From contig JACVGT010000031.1 in NCBI GenBank assembly GCA_018992685.1, positions 1 through 64,000 on the forward strand: DNA of 64,000 nt, given 5' to 3'. The position numbers were made by a program, and so were the translations under genes. This stretch comes from Theionarchaea archaeon (lineage in GTDB: Archaea > Methanobacteriota_B > Thermococci > Methanofastidiosales > SZ-28-30). Below are positions 7,755 through 16,202 of the stretch, one piece after another; positions within the stretch are counted from its first letter, which is position 1, and the number at the start of each line of letters is the position of its first letter. The notes under the pieces are model-generated. The model had not been told where the DNA came from and searched no databases. It saw only the letters and a program-made list of their open reading frames with translations.

Positions 7755-8831
7755 CTATTTTTCTTTTTTTTCAATGAGTGTCTTGATCTGTTCCTTATAG
7801 TGTGCAAAGGGGAATATCCACCGCTGCGTCTCAATGTCGAAATGTTCATCGTTAAAAGATTTCTTCATGGGATCGTGGACAGATTTCAACTGGAGACATC
7901 GAACCTGTACTTGTGGAGACAGACCTCCAAGCGTGTTCATCAATTCAGGCCCCACCTGGGGGCTTGTCACGCACCACACAAAGCCCATGTCCCTGCACAT
8001 GGTATATGCCTTATACAGCCGACAATCCTGGCCAAAGTTCACCAGGAATTTAACAACATCTTCTGGATCACCCTCAACCAGTAGCAAGAACCCATAACTC
8101 TCTATCCAGGGAAATGGAGAGATATTAAAGTGTTTCCTCTCGGCAATTCCAGCACTGCAGATCTTCTCAATACTGTACTTGATCTGGCTGCGCCTCCAGA
8201 ACCGTCCGTACACTCTCTTTTCTATTCGCTGGATTTCGCTGATATTGCATGTTTTCACCTGCAAGTACTGCATCACCTGCAGGTCAATGAACCTCCACCA
8301 CGTATCAGACGTTCTTTCGGGGTATGCCAGGTCAATGGCCACCTCATCGAAGACATGTGAAACTGGTGGGATTATTTCACCAAAGAAGTCGGGATTCTGG
8401 ACAAACCACCTGTTCTGGGAAGAATGTACCTCATATGTTATGAACCCTGCGTGTTGTATGATGGAAAGAAGCCTTGTGAGGTAGGCATAGTAATTCGACC
8501 TGAACACAACAAAGAAGGTATCCCCCTGCATGGTGGGAAAGATCCACTCCCAGCAATCAATCGATGTGATCAGTTCAAAGGCTGAATCATACTCTCTGGG
8601 ATCGAACCGGATCTCAGTCAGTATATTGTGGACGCGATTCTCACCTACCGCATTTAGGTTGATGTGGTAGAATGGTCCTCTGATATACCCTGCCTTTCTC
8701 AGGCTGGCTATCTTACTGCTCACTGTGCTGATCCGCCTGTAGTGCAGGGAGTGCTGCAGTCTCGACTTAGAAAGTGAACAATCCTTTCCAAGTAATGTGA
8801 GGAGGTTCTTTTCAGGGTCATTCAAGGTCAC
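7755..8831 (-). CDS. Duplicated Lrp/AsnC-like HTH regulator
   Basis: A 358-residue protein built as two similar halves. Each half starts with a helix-turn-helix (about residues 5-50 and 185-235, the latter ISEIQRIEKRVYGRFWRRS) and continues with an alpha/beta segment resembling the Lrp effector domain (GDTFFVVFRSNYYAYLTRL; YGFLLLVEGDPEDVVKFL). No metabolic partner is adjacent. Start is GTG 8831 with GGAGGG four bases upstream. A TATA box lies at 8893-8901 with a perfect palindrome just downstream of it, suggesting autoregulation. The family is not one I can name; the sensor role is inference. Confidence 0.65.
   Translation of the reverse strand: MTLNDPEKNLLTLLGKDCSLSKSRLQHSLHYRRISTVSSKIASLRKAGYIRGPFYHINLNAVGENRVHNILTEIRFDPREYDSAFELITSIDCWEWIFPTMQGDTFFVVFRSNYYAYLTRLLSIIQHAGFITYEVHSSQNRWFVQNPDFFGEIIPPVSHVFDEVAIDLAYPERTSDTWWRFIDLQVMQYLQVKTCNISEIQRIEKRVYGRFWRRSQIKYSIEKICSAGIAERKHFNISPFPWIESYGFLLLVEGDPEDVVKFLVNFGQDCRLYKAYTMCRDMGFVWCVTSPQVGPELMNTLGGLSPQVQVRCLQLKSVHDPMKKSFNDEHFDIETQRWIFPFAHYKEQIKTLIEKKEK
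7758..7771 (+). terminator. Poly-T transcription terminator
   Basis: The stretch tttttctttttttt on the plus strand is a typical archaeal oligo-T terminator for rightward transcripts such as the 7631 peptide. On the minus strand it encodes the Lys-rich tail of the convergent regulator. Confidence 0.5.
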
Positions 8832-8878
8832 ACGAGACCCTCCATGGGGAGTCTTCTTTTGCTACCTTTCCAAGACAT

Positions 8879-8901
8879 ATAACCGGTTATTAGATATAAA
8901 G
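8879..8901 (-). promoter_or_regulatory. TATA box with adjoining 12-bp perfect palindrome
   Basis: On the minus strand a TATA element (ctttatatc, 8893-8901) is followed directly by ATAACCGGTTAT (8879-8890), a perfect palindrome. It lies about 50 nt before the GTG of the Lrp-like regulator, where a bound dimer would block RNA polymerase. Probable operator, most simply of the regulator itself. Confidence 0.55.
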
Positions 8902-9324
8902 GTATTCGGTCCACATTGCATGGCTCTTCACTGAGGCCGGAACACGGATATGATCTGAGAGGAGCATTCCGGAAATGCAGACCTGACAGGTGATACTACA
9001 CGGGATTCGTGGATTCATACCGTGCAAGAGGAATCTGTGAGATTTATGAGAGTTAGTTTTTACCTAGATGTGAGGAGTGTAGGCCTGCATGTGTGGGATC
9101 GTTGATGTACCCACATTGGCAAATCCTGTCACCTCGGAACCTAGATACAGCTTCCTTGGAAAAAAAATGGAAAGGGGAGTAAGGAGGAAAAACATCTCAC
9201 CTTTCCTGTTCCTCTATGGTGTTAGTTATATATAAACTTTTCGCTGTAAAAACTTAGGAAAGTCGAATTCCCAATAATCCGCACGTGTTGTGTGGGCAGC
9301 AGATCTATCTTTCTGCAGTCCACA
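8902..9324. other. Intergenic region without a supported gene
   Basis: A strong, nearly symmetric TATA-like element (gttatatataaac, about 9223-9235) could drive a short transcript in either direction. Only very short frames are present on either side, one of about 50 codons at 9089 and one of 43 codons on the opposite strand. Neither has family support. Confidence 0.4.
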
Positions 9325-9356
9325 AGGCTTTTTAAGGTCACCTCAGAGGTGGGTTC

Positions 9357-10553
9357 ATGAATCATAAGTCGGTCCTGGTATTCACATCACTCGCTCACTC
9401 ACTTGATCATTCGTATGTGATCGTGTTTTCCATATTAATGCCATTGATAATGGCGGAATTTGACATGAGTTTCGCGGAAATCGGGGTCATTGCTTCTGTC
9501 CTTGGGTTTCTGTTCGGACTCAATGCCATTCCTGCGGGATTTCTTTCAGATCGAATTGGTTCGAGGAAGGTGGCGGCTCTGTCCATGGTACTGTGTGCTG
9601 CAGCTGCAGTCCTGGTAGGGCTTGCCTGGAATAAGACTGTTCTTGCTCTGTTCTTTGTGGTTATGGGTGTTGGCGCGGGACTGTATCACCCTTCGGGGAT
9701 ATCACTGGTTTCTAAAGCATTTGAGACACACCGCTCCAAAGCCATGGGTATCCATGGAATCGGAGGAAATATCGGACAGGCCATAACCCCAATCCTTACA
9801 GGATTTCTGGCCTCTCCAGAGATGGTGGCTGTCCTGGGTATTTCTCTGGTTGGTCTGGGGATAGGATGGAGGACCACCTACATGTTGTGGGCTATCCCGG
9901 GGGTTCTGGTGGCTGCAAGTATTATCTTCTTTGTGAAGTTTAAGGAAGAACCTGTCCGGAAGGATTCCATTGGCAACATGTTGAAAGATATGGCAAAGAT
10001 ACCCTTTGAAAACAGGAATATTGGTGTACTCCTGGTGCTGACATCATTTCAGGGATTATATTTTAATGGGTTGATGTACTTTTTGCCCACGATAATAAAC
10101 GAGGTCAAGTTTGCCCCCCTGATTGTGGCAGCATCCTTGATTACATTGAAAGAGGCCACAGGTATCTTGGGACAGGCAGCAGGGGGATGGGCAGGAGACA
10201 AGTACAACAAGAGACCCCTCCTTATTGTGTTTAATATGGTTTCAGCAGGTGCTTTGCTGTGGTTCTTTTTCGCTAGGAGTCCACTGCTCCTTGCGGGCTC
10301 TATTGCCCTTCTGGGGATTTCTGTGTATGCATTCCAGCCAGTCCAGAATTCATTGATTGCAGAGAGTATACCGATGGAGTTGAGAGGGAGGGCTTATGGG
10401 TTGAGCTTCTTTACCAGTTATGGTATTGGTGGGCTGGCTCCTTTGTTCTCGGGTGCTGTTGCAGAAAGCTTTTCTCTGTCTGCTGTGATCCCCTTGATGA
10501 TCGTATTTGCAGTCCTCGCTACGGTGGTGGCTACCCAGATTCGGAAATCGTGA
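9357..10553 (+). CDS. MFS transporter, fosmidomycin-resistance (Fsr) type
   Basis: A 398-residue major facilitator with twelve predicted helices. The loop between helices 2 and 3 carries the MFS motif in GFLSDRIGSRKV, and the segment GAGLYHPSGISLVSKAF matches the conserved region of Fsr-like drug exporters. The second half has a further motif (GGWAGDKYNKRP). It probably exports a small organic compound; the substrate is unknown. ATG 9357 has a GAGGTG site five bases before it, and a TATA box (tttttaag) lies at about 9329-9336. It is monocistronic. Confidence 0.85.
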   Translation: MNHKSVLVFTSLAHSLDHSYVIVFSILMPLIMAEFDMSFAEIGVIASVLGFLFGLNAIPAGFLSDRIGSRKVAALSMVLCAAAAVLVGLAWNKTVLALFFVVMGVGAGLYHPSGISLVSKAFETHRSKAMGIHGIGGNIGQAITPILTGFLASPEMVAVLGISLVGLGIGWRTTYMLWAIPGVLVAASIIFFVKFKEEPVRKDSIGNMLKDMAKIPFENRNIGVLLVLTSFQGLYFNGLMYFLPTIINEVKFAPLIVAASLITLKEATGILGQAAGGWAGDKYNKRPLLIVFNMVSAGALLWFFFARSPLLLAGSIALLGISVYAFQPVQNSLIAESIPMELRGRAYGLSFFTSYGIGGLAPLFSGAVAESFSLSAVIPLMIVFAVLATVVATQIRKS

Positions 10554-10649
10554 TAGGGACTCTTGCATTCTCGGGACTCAGGTACTGGAGATGATGAATC
10601 CTCATCTGATTTTCTGGATATGGTCTCTGACGATTGTCTGAGCACTTCA

Positions 10650-11090
10650 TCATTTCCCTGCATGCTTTTGCAGCTCTGAAAAGGCTATCTCGCACGCTTT
10701 CTCAAACCATTGTCTTGCCTCTTCCCATTCAGGTGTGTTTTTCCATCCTGTGTGTATCAAGTGAACCTCAGTTCCCTTTTCACAGGGAATAAAGGACACC
10801 ATAACATGAGTGAGAGGTATTACCTCGTTCATAAACTGGTGTTGAGGAGGCCCTTTCCACTCGAATGATATTAGTTTCCCTGGGTTCAATGCTAGCACTT
10901 TACACCCTATCGTACTGTTGTGTTCTCTGTCCTCTGGGACCCAGAACAGTTCATATTTTCCGCCCACTCTTGGTTCTACGTCTGCCACATTTGTGAGCCA
11001 CTTCTCTAGGTGCTCATTTTCTGTGAACATTTTGAATGCGTTCTCGGGAGTATCTCCCAGTTCCACTGACTGATATATTATCTTATCCAT
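10650..11090 (-). CDS. AHSA1-like SRPBCC domain protein
   Basis: A 146-residue START-like domain of the Aha1/activator-of-Hsp90 C-terminal family. Typical features are PENAFKMFTENEHLEKWLT near the N-terminus, the VGGKYELFW strand and the amphipathic C-terminal helix (ARQWFEKACEIAFSELQKH). Such domains bind hydrophobic ligands in a helix-grip fold. The ATG at 11090 with a GGAGGG site is preferred over the longer frame, and a TATA box (gttatatag) at 11122-11129 sets the transcript start just in front of it. Ligand and partner are unknown. Confidence 0.8.
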   Translation of the reverse strand: MDKIIYQSVELGDTPENAFKMFTENEHLEKWLTNVADVEPRVGGKYELFWVPEDREHNSTIGCKVLALNPGKLISFEWKGPPQHQFMNEVIPLTHVMVSFIPCEKGTEVHLIHTGWKNTPEWEEARQWFEKACEIAFSELQKHAGK

Positions 11091-11129
11091 AATGTTCCCT
11101 CCACTCCTGCATGGATAGGGGCTATATAA

Positions 11130-11597
11130 CGTTTGCGGAAGGAAATTCAACAGAACTTTCAAGGGTTTTTATTCTATTTCAATTTTCAATCATTTCTTTA
11201 CAAAAGGTGACTTCCTATTCGTTTCACACATCATGAAAACCCCTCCAGGAGTTTAGAACCCTCTCAATACAAAATATAGATTTCTCCATAAAGGATCAAA
11301 CCGAATAACAGGAAGTCTGCCTTTCTGCATGGCCCATTCATTGGGAATACCAATCTCAGGAGGATATCTGTATTCAATGCAGGAACTACGCACGAAAATC
11401 ACGATCTTGGCTGTAAAAAGGTGGAAGAAAATGGGGCATAGAAGCAAAAACACGGATACACCAGATGAAGGGGAGACTTCCATCCATCCAATGGATCCTT
11501 TCTAATTGTGTTCACTGCTTTGTAGTTATCTAATCACTCGCCAGTTATGATGGTCTGCCTAGTTTCAGCAAAGGATGAGGAGTAGCCGAAAGAGATT
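11130..11597. other. Intergenic region
   Basis: No convincing gene. A 76-codon minus-strand frame (11253-11483) lacks a ribosome-binding site, promoter and family resemblance and is left uncalled. T-rich DNA at 11160-11200 may end transcription. Confidence 0.4.
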
Positions 11598-12185
11598 CTA
11601 GGGGTTCTTTTTCATTTCATAGAGTAGCCACACAGTGCCTCCTATTGCCAAAGGTATTCCGAATATGATTATAACCCAACCTAATACTTTGACACAAGAG
11701 TACACAAGATAGTCAAATGTCCAAGCTGCAAAAGGGACATTCCAGTTTCCATCAAGGTAGATCTTGATGATGAACGCAATAAAGATCAAAAACGATATTC
11801 CTCCTCCTTCGTTTCTGCTGCGTGAGCGAGTACCGGAGAAAAGATGTTCGCGCTTATATTCCTCCTTCTCCTCATGAGGGAATCTTTCCCACCATAGCCG
11901 CCAAACTGCTAGTGCCACTACCAGTACCGGGACTCCGATGAAGAGAACTTCCCAGAAAATCACGCGTAATACAAACGCTACGAGATGTCCCATAGTCCAA
12001 AGGTCTAAAGTCGCTGGCACCAGACCAGTCACCTGAGCTTTTTCCACGAACCACAAATAGACAAGAATTGCACCTATAAATGCCAGAATAACTCCTACGA
12101 CAAGGAAGACAATCGCTTTCCAATGCTTTTTCAAGAACTTCTTCCAGATCTTCTCACTATTGTCTGACCCAGTTTCTATTGTCAT
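11598..12185 (-). CDS. Conserved archaeal membrane protein of unknown function
   Basis: A 195-residue protein with four predicted membrane helices: one at about 23-50, one at about 70-95, one in the ISFLIFIAFIIKIYL region and one near the C-terminus. Between helices 2 and 3 is a charged loop (RFPHEEKEEYKREH then an Arg/Ser/Gly stretch). The Trp-rich pattern (LVPATLDLWTMG, LDGNWNVPFAAWT) matches a conserved family found in archaea and some bacteria; I know no function. A TATA box (cttttatag) lies about 25 nt before the ATG, so the transcript is probably nearly leaderless. Confidence 0.75.
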   Translation of the reverse strand: MTIETGSDNSEKIWKKFLKKHWKAIVFLVVGVILAFIGAILVYLWFVEKAQVTGLVPATLDLWTMGHLVAFVLRVIFWEVLFIGVPVLVVALAVWRLWWERFPHEEKEEYKREHLFSGTRSRSRNEGGGISFLIFIAFIIKIYLDGNWNVPFAAWTFDYLVYSCVKVLGWVIIIFGIPLAIGGTVWLLYEMKKNP

Positions 12186-12527
12186 ACATTTCTTCTTCCT
12201 TCTTTCTATAAAAGTCTTTCGGGTATTACATTATTTTTTGTACTGCATCGACAATACAGATAGAGATAAGAAGAGAGATAGACAAGGAGAGGGATAGATC
12301 CGTAGAGACGTGACAGGAACCTCAGCATACCTGGTGAGCGATTCTGGACTACCCCAAGAGAGCTCATCCTGGATAGAGAAGTTCTTGGTCATGGGGTCCC
12401 TTCCAACACTCATCAAGTAACGCTTATATAGGAAGTCGTACAGTAAGCCATGAGGAATGATCATGAGTAGCCAAATGATGTGGATACATGACAGACAGGA
12501 AGCAGCAGGCAATCAGGTGGTGTAGCT
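12186..12527. other. Intergenic region with divergent promoters
   Basis: Contains the TATA box of the leftward membrane protein near 12205-12215 and a rightward TATA box (cttatata, 12423-12430) about 95 nt before the hydrolase start, implying a leader of roughly 70 nt. A 93-codon minus-strand frame (12231-12512) has no coding support. Confidence 0.45.
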
Positions 12528-13457
12528 GTGTCTCCATTTCTGATTCTCGGGCTGCTGATTCTTCTAGTAGGGGTTGCGTATGGTGGAGTGTGTTTTCTCT
12601 TTTCCAGTCTCATCCTATACTCGCATCGTCAACCAATTGTTACCACACCACATGCATATGGAATGGACTACGAAGATGTTGCATTCAAGAGTACGGATGG
12701 TCTCACTTTGAAAGGATGGTTCATACCAGGAGAGTCTGGCAAAGCTATCATCATAACCCACCCGTTCCCCTTTAATCGCCATGGGTTTTTGACGAAAAAC
12801 CAAGGGGTTTTAACCCGATTTAAGACAGATGTTGATCTTTTGAAGACCGCCAAGGCGATGCATCAGGCGGGTTTCTCTGTTCTGATGTTTGATTTCAGAA
12901 ATCACGGCGAAAGTGACAAGGGAATAACTGGAGTGGGATTGAATGAATACCAGGATGTAGTGGGTGCAGTTACATATGTTACAGGCAGACAGGACGTATC
13001 ACCCAACATTGGATTTGTCAGCTTTTGCATGGGAGCCGATTCCACCATCATTGCACTGAGTAAAGAAAAGGAGCAGTTGAAAAATGTAAAGTGCCTTGTC
13101 GCTGTACAGCCAATATCAGTGGCTGTATTTGTACGGAACTACATCAGGAGCGTGTTTACTCCCCTTGGGCTGATCCTGATCCCCATGGTTGACAGACTGT
13201 GTCAGTGGCGTGGTGGTTATGCTTTTGAGAAGATGTCCCCCCTGCCGTACTGCAAAGATATCTTTGCTCCCACCCTGTACATTCAGGCCAGGACAGATCC
13301 CTGGACTGAATTATCAGACATACAGGGGTTCTATGAAGCTACTCCAGAACCCAAAGAATTCTGGATGATAGAAGGTGCCATGAAAAGATTTGACACGTAC
13401 AATTACGTGGGCGAACACCCGGAGAAGATACTTGATTTTATCAGCCGCTACCTGTAG
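12528..13457 (+). CDS. Membrane-anchored alpha/beta hydrolase with Cys at the nucleophile position
   Basis: A 309-residue protein with one N-terminal membrane helix (about residues 3-31) followed by an alpha/beta-hydrolase domain. The oxyanion region is near THPFPFNRHG. The nucleophile elbow reads SFCMG with Cys167 where most esterases have Ser; dienelactone hydrolases also use a Cys there. A possible acid and base are Asp in ARTDPW and His in GEHPE. The only usable start is GTG 12528 with GGTGG upstream. Substrate is unknown. It stands alone, and a stem-loop follows 120 nt downstream. Confidence 0.75.
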   Translation: MSPFLILGLLILLVGVAYGGVCFLFSSLILYSHRQPIVTTPHAYGMDYEDVAFKSTDGLTLKGWFIPGESGKAIIITHPFPFNRHGFLTKNQGVLTRFKTDVDLLKTAKAMHQAGFSVLMFDFRNHGESDKGITGVGLNEYQDVVGAVTYVTGRQDVSPNIGFVSFCMGADSTIIALSKEKEQLKNVKCLVAVQPISVAVFVRNYIRSVFTPLGLILIPMVDRLCQWRGGYAFEKMSPLPYCKDIFAPTLYIQARTDPWTELSDIQGFYEATPEPKEFWMIEGAMKRFDTYNYVGEHPEKILDFISRYL

Positions 13458-13576
13458 TATCTGGAGGGGAGGCAGAAGTGTGTATGCTTCAATTCACCTG
13501 AGCTAGTCCAGTCTTTGACGATTCTCATAATACCGGGTATACTCAAGAATGTCTCAGAGAAAAGTGGGGAAAATAT

Positions 13577-13598
13577 CATCTCCTCCTGAAAGGAGATG
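13577..13598. terminator. Stem-loop between hydrolase and thiolase genes
   Basis: CATCTCCT and AGGAGATG form an 8-bp stem with a 6-nt loop. It is not followed by a T-run, so it may be an RNA-processing or bidirectional transcription-end element. The rest of 13458-13886 holds no supported gene; the thiolase TATA region (cctataacc and cttttaaat) is at about 13850-13866. Confidence 0.35.
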
Positions 13599-13886
13599 AG
13601 TGAGAATTTGACCCAGAAGATGAGATGAAAGGAGCCATCATCAGAAGAACCATTATACCAGAGCAACATAATCGAAAGTTCATGCAGTACTTACCGAGAA
13701 ATACTGCAGTGAAGCCAAGAAACCGGGGAGGCCTGTTGCTGAAACCAGGATTTGACCCTTCTTTTCGTCCTGTGCTCTCAAGACGGGAGACTACTGAATG
13801 TCAAAAGTCAACCCCAGAGCACTTTCTCGTGCCTTTACATATGTTAATACCTATAACCTTTTAAATGGAATGTGAAACTGAATATC

Positions 13887-15056
13887 ATGACAGAGGTTGT
13901 TATTGTATCAGGCGTGAGGACTCCTATTGGACGCTTTCGGGGTGGATTAAGCACCCTTTCTGCATGTCAGCTGGGCTCTATTGCTTTGAAAGAAGCTCTA
14001 AGAAGGGCAAGTATAGACACCGTTGACGAAGTGATTATGGGAAACGTAGTATCTGCTGGACTGGGACAGAACCCTGCCAGGCAGGCAGCCATCGGGGCAG
14101 GAATTCCAGTAGATGTCAGTTCATTTACTGTAAATAAGGTGTGTGGATCAGGGTTGAAGGCCGTGATGCTGGCAGCCCAGGCGATTAGGGCAGGGGATGC
14201 TGACATTATTGCAGCAGGCGGAATGGAGAGCATGACAAGGGCCCCATACATGCTTTTCAGTGCACGAGATGGCTATCGTCTGGGAGACGGGAAACTAGTT
14301 GACAGCATGGTCCATGATGGTCTCTGGGACATATATAACGATTTTCACATGGGAATAACAGGAGAGATTATTGCAGAGAAATTTGGCATAACAAGAGAAG
14401 ATGCGGATAAATTATCCGCTGAAAGCCACCAGAAATCCATAAAGGCCCAGGAAGAAGGCAAATTCAAAGATGAAATTGTTCCCGTTACCTATGAGACCAA
14501 GAAAGGCACAGTGACTGTGGATACTGATGAAGGCCCCAGGAAAGATAGCTCTCTTGAAGCTCTCGCCAGGTTAAGACCCGTGTTCAAGACGGATGGCGTA
14601 GTGACAGCGGGGAATGCATCTCAGATCAGTGACGGAGCATCAGCCGTTGTGGTCATGTCAGAAGAGAAGGCCAAAGAACTGGGATTGGACCCCCTGGCGC
14701 GAATTGTGGATTCCTGTGCTGCAGGATTGGTCCCAGAACTGGTGATGGAAGCTCCCATTCCTTGTATACGGAAGCTGTTCCAGAAGACCGGGACATCCAT
14801 GAAAGACATCGACCTCTTCGAGCATAATGAAGCCTTTGCCACTGCTTCCTGTGCTGTGATAAAGGAATTGCAGGTCCCACATGACATTTTCAACGTGCAT
14901 GGAGGGGCAGTAGCTCTGGGCCACCCCATCGGGTGCAGCGGTACAAGGATTCTGGTAACCCTGATGTACGCCATGAAGGACAGGGGCGCACGCAGAGGCA
15001 TTGCCACCTTGTGTCTTGGAGGAGGAAATGCTGTCGGCATGATGATCGAAACTTAG
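13887..15056 (+). CDS. Acetyl-CoA C-acetyltransferase (thiolase II)
   Basis: A 389-residue biosynthetic-type thiolase, condensing two acetyl-CoA to acetoacetyl-CoA or the reverse. Catalytic residues are visible: Cys86 in NKVCGSGLKAV, the NEAFA segment, His in GGAVALGHPIGCSG and a C-terminal Cys in CLGGG. It differs from the archaeal SCP2-like thiolase of mevalonate synthesis in being a full-length bacterial-type enzyme, so acetoacetate, fatty-acid or hydroxybutyrate metabolism is possible. ATG 13887 fits homologues and sits about 30 nt after the TATA region. It is monocistronic with a T7 terminator. Confidence 0.92.
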   Translation: MTEVVIVSGVRTPIGRFRGGLSTLSACQLGSIALKEALRRASIDTVDEVIMGNVVSAGLGQNPARQAAIGAGIPVDVSSFTVNKVCGSGLKAVMLAAQAIRAGDADIIAAGGMESMTRAPYMLFSARDGYRLGDGKLVDSMVHDGLWDIYNDFHMGITGEIIAEKFGITREDADKLSAESHQKSIKAQEEGKFKDEIVPVTYETKKGTVTVDTDEGPRKDSSLEALARLRPVFKTDGVVTAGNASQISDGASAVVVMSEEKAKELGLDPLARIVDSCAAGLVPELVMEAPIPCIRKLFQKTGTSMKDIDLFEHNEAFATASCAVIKELQVPHDIFNVHGGAVALGHPIGCSGTRILVTLMYAMKDRGARRGIATLCLGGGNAVGMMIET

Positions 15057-15060
15057 TCCC

Positions 15061-15067
15061 TTTTTTT
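15061..15067 (+). terminator. T7 terminator after thiolase; gap to ABC genes
   Basis: Seven T residues directly after the thiolase stop. The region from here to 15479 contains no supported gene. Near its right end a TATA box (tatttaagg, about 15433-15441) lies 40 nt before the ABC ATPase start. Confidence 0.5.
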
Positions 15068-15479
15068 CTCATTTTCTATGTTTCAAGTTATTCTGAACTG
15101 CATAATTGACCATGGTTGACACGGAAGAAACTTCCTCGAGTCACTGCTTCCTGGTTGGCCACAGGGCCAAAGCGAGGGTTCCCGGATTCTTCACGTGTCA
15201 TTCTTGATCTCTGGTTCTCTATCTGGATTTCTGCCCTCTAAGGAAGACTTTTCGCTTCCTCATGTCTTCCTGTGCCCCAGTCTCAGGTGTTATCCCCCCT
15301 TCACTCATTGAAGAGGAATAACAGGCATGAGTGGCCCTATGCTATCGCCGGGATCAACGCAGGCTTGAACTCTTGTCAGCGTCTTGAAAAGATCCTTGAG
15401 CTTCATAGGGCTGACCCATGAGTGCCATGAAAAGTATTTAAGGAAGGAATAATCACCATGGTAATAGAAAGGGATAATA

Positions 15480-16202
15480 ATGACTGCTATTGAAGTAGTA
15501 GACTTGGTAAAGAATTACGCGAACATTGAAGCACTGCGAGGAATATCATTCATGGTCAATAAAGGCGAGATATTTGGCCTTATCGGACCCAATGGGGCAG
15601 GGAAAACCACAACCCTGAGAATTGTAGCTACCCTCTTAGAGATCTCATCTGGCATTGTGAGAGTGTTTGGGAACGATGTGAAGAAGGACCCCGAACGGGT
15701 GAGGGAAAAAATCAGCTACCTTCCAGAAGAAGCAGGAGCTTATAAGAACCTGTCTGGAATCGAATACCTAAATTTTATGGCTCAATTCTACACGAATGGG
15801 AGAGACATTGAAGAAATGGTAGCGACTGGGACTTCTATTTCCGGTCTCGAGGACAGGATCAATGATAAGGTCAGCACCTACAGCAAGGGGATGACCCGGA
15901 AATTACTGGTGGCCAGGTCATTGATGATGAATCCCCCTCTGGCCATTCTTGATGAACCCACTAGCGGGCTTGATGTTATTAACTCCCAGGAAGTGCGGGG
16001 CCTCATCAAGGATCATGCCAGGAAAGGATGTACGGTATTGCTATCCTCTCATAACATGCTGGAAATAGAATTTCTCTCCAGCAGAGTGGCCCTCATTGGT
16101 GAAGGCAGAATACTGGATTCAGGAACTCCTGGTGAGCTCAAGAACCGGTATAGTGCTCAGAATCTGGAGGAAGTATTCCTGGAGGCGGTCTCCCATGAGT
16201 AA
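15480..16202 (+). CDS. ABC-2 type exporter ATPase (NatA-like)
   Basis: A 240-residue ATP-binding subunit. Walker A is GPNGAGKTT (residues 36-44), Walker B is LAILDEPTSGLD, and the switch His is in SSHNMLE. The signature is the less common YSKGMTRK rather than LSGGQ, as often seen in NatA and drug-exporter ATPases. The last 8 nt overlap the permease gene, so the two form one complex. Substrates of this subfamily include sodium and hydrophobic drugs; none can be assigned here. Confidence 0.9.
   Translation: MTAIEVVDLVKNYANIEALRGISFMVNKGEIFGLIGPNGAGKTTTLRIVATLLEISSGIVRVFGNDVKKDPERVREKISYLPEEAGAYKNLSGIEYLNFMAQFYTNGRDIEEMVATGTSISGLEDRINDKVSTYSKGMTRKLLVARSLMMNPPLAILDEPTSGLDVINSQEVRGLIKDHARKGCTVLLSSHNMLEIEFLSSRVALIGEGRILDSGTPGELKNRYSAQNLEEVFLEAVSHE

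Noticed and set aside
9089-9241. Plus-strand frame starting MCGIVDVPTLANPV, recalling the N-terminus of class II glutamine amidotransferases
   Set aside because: Only about 50 codons, no other amidotransferase motif, no ribosome-binding site, and the TATA-like element is at its 3' end.
11253-11483. 76-codon minus-strand frame with a hydrophobic start
   Set aside because: No start signals, no family similarity and poor protein character in the second half.
12231-12512. 93-codon minus-strand frame
   Set aside because: Ser/Leu/Tyr-rich composition of a random frame; overlaps the promoter of the hydrolase gene.
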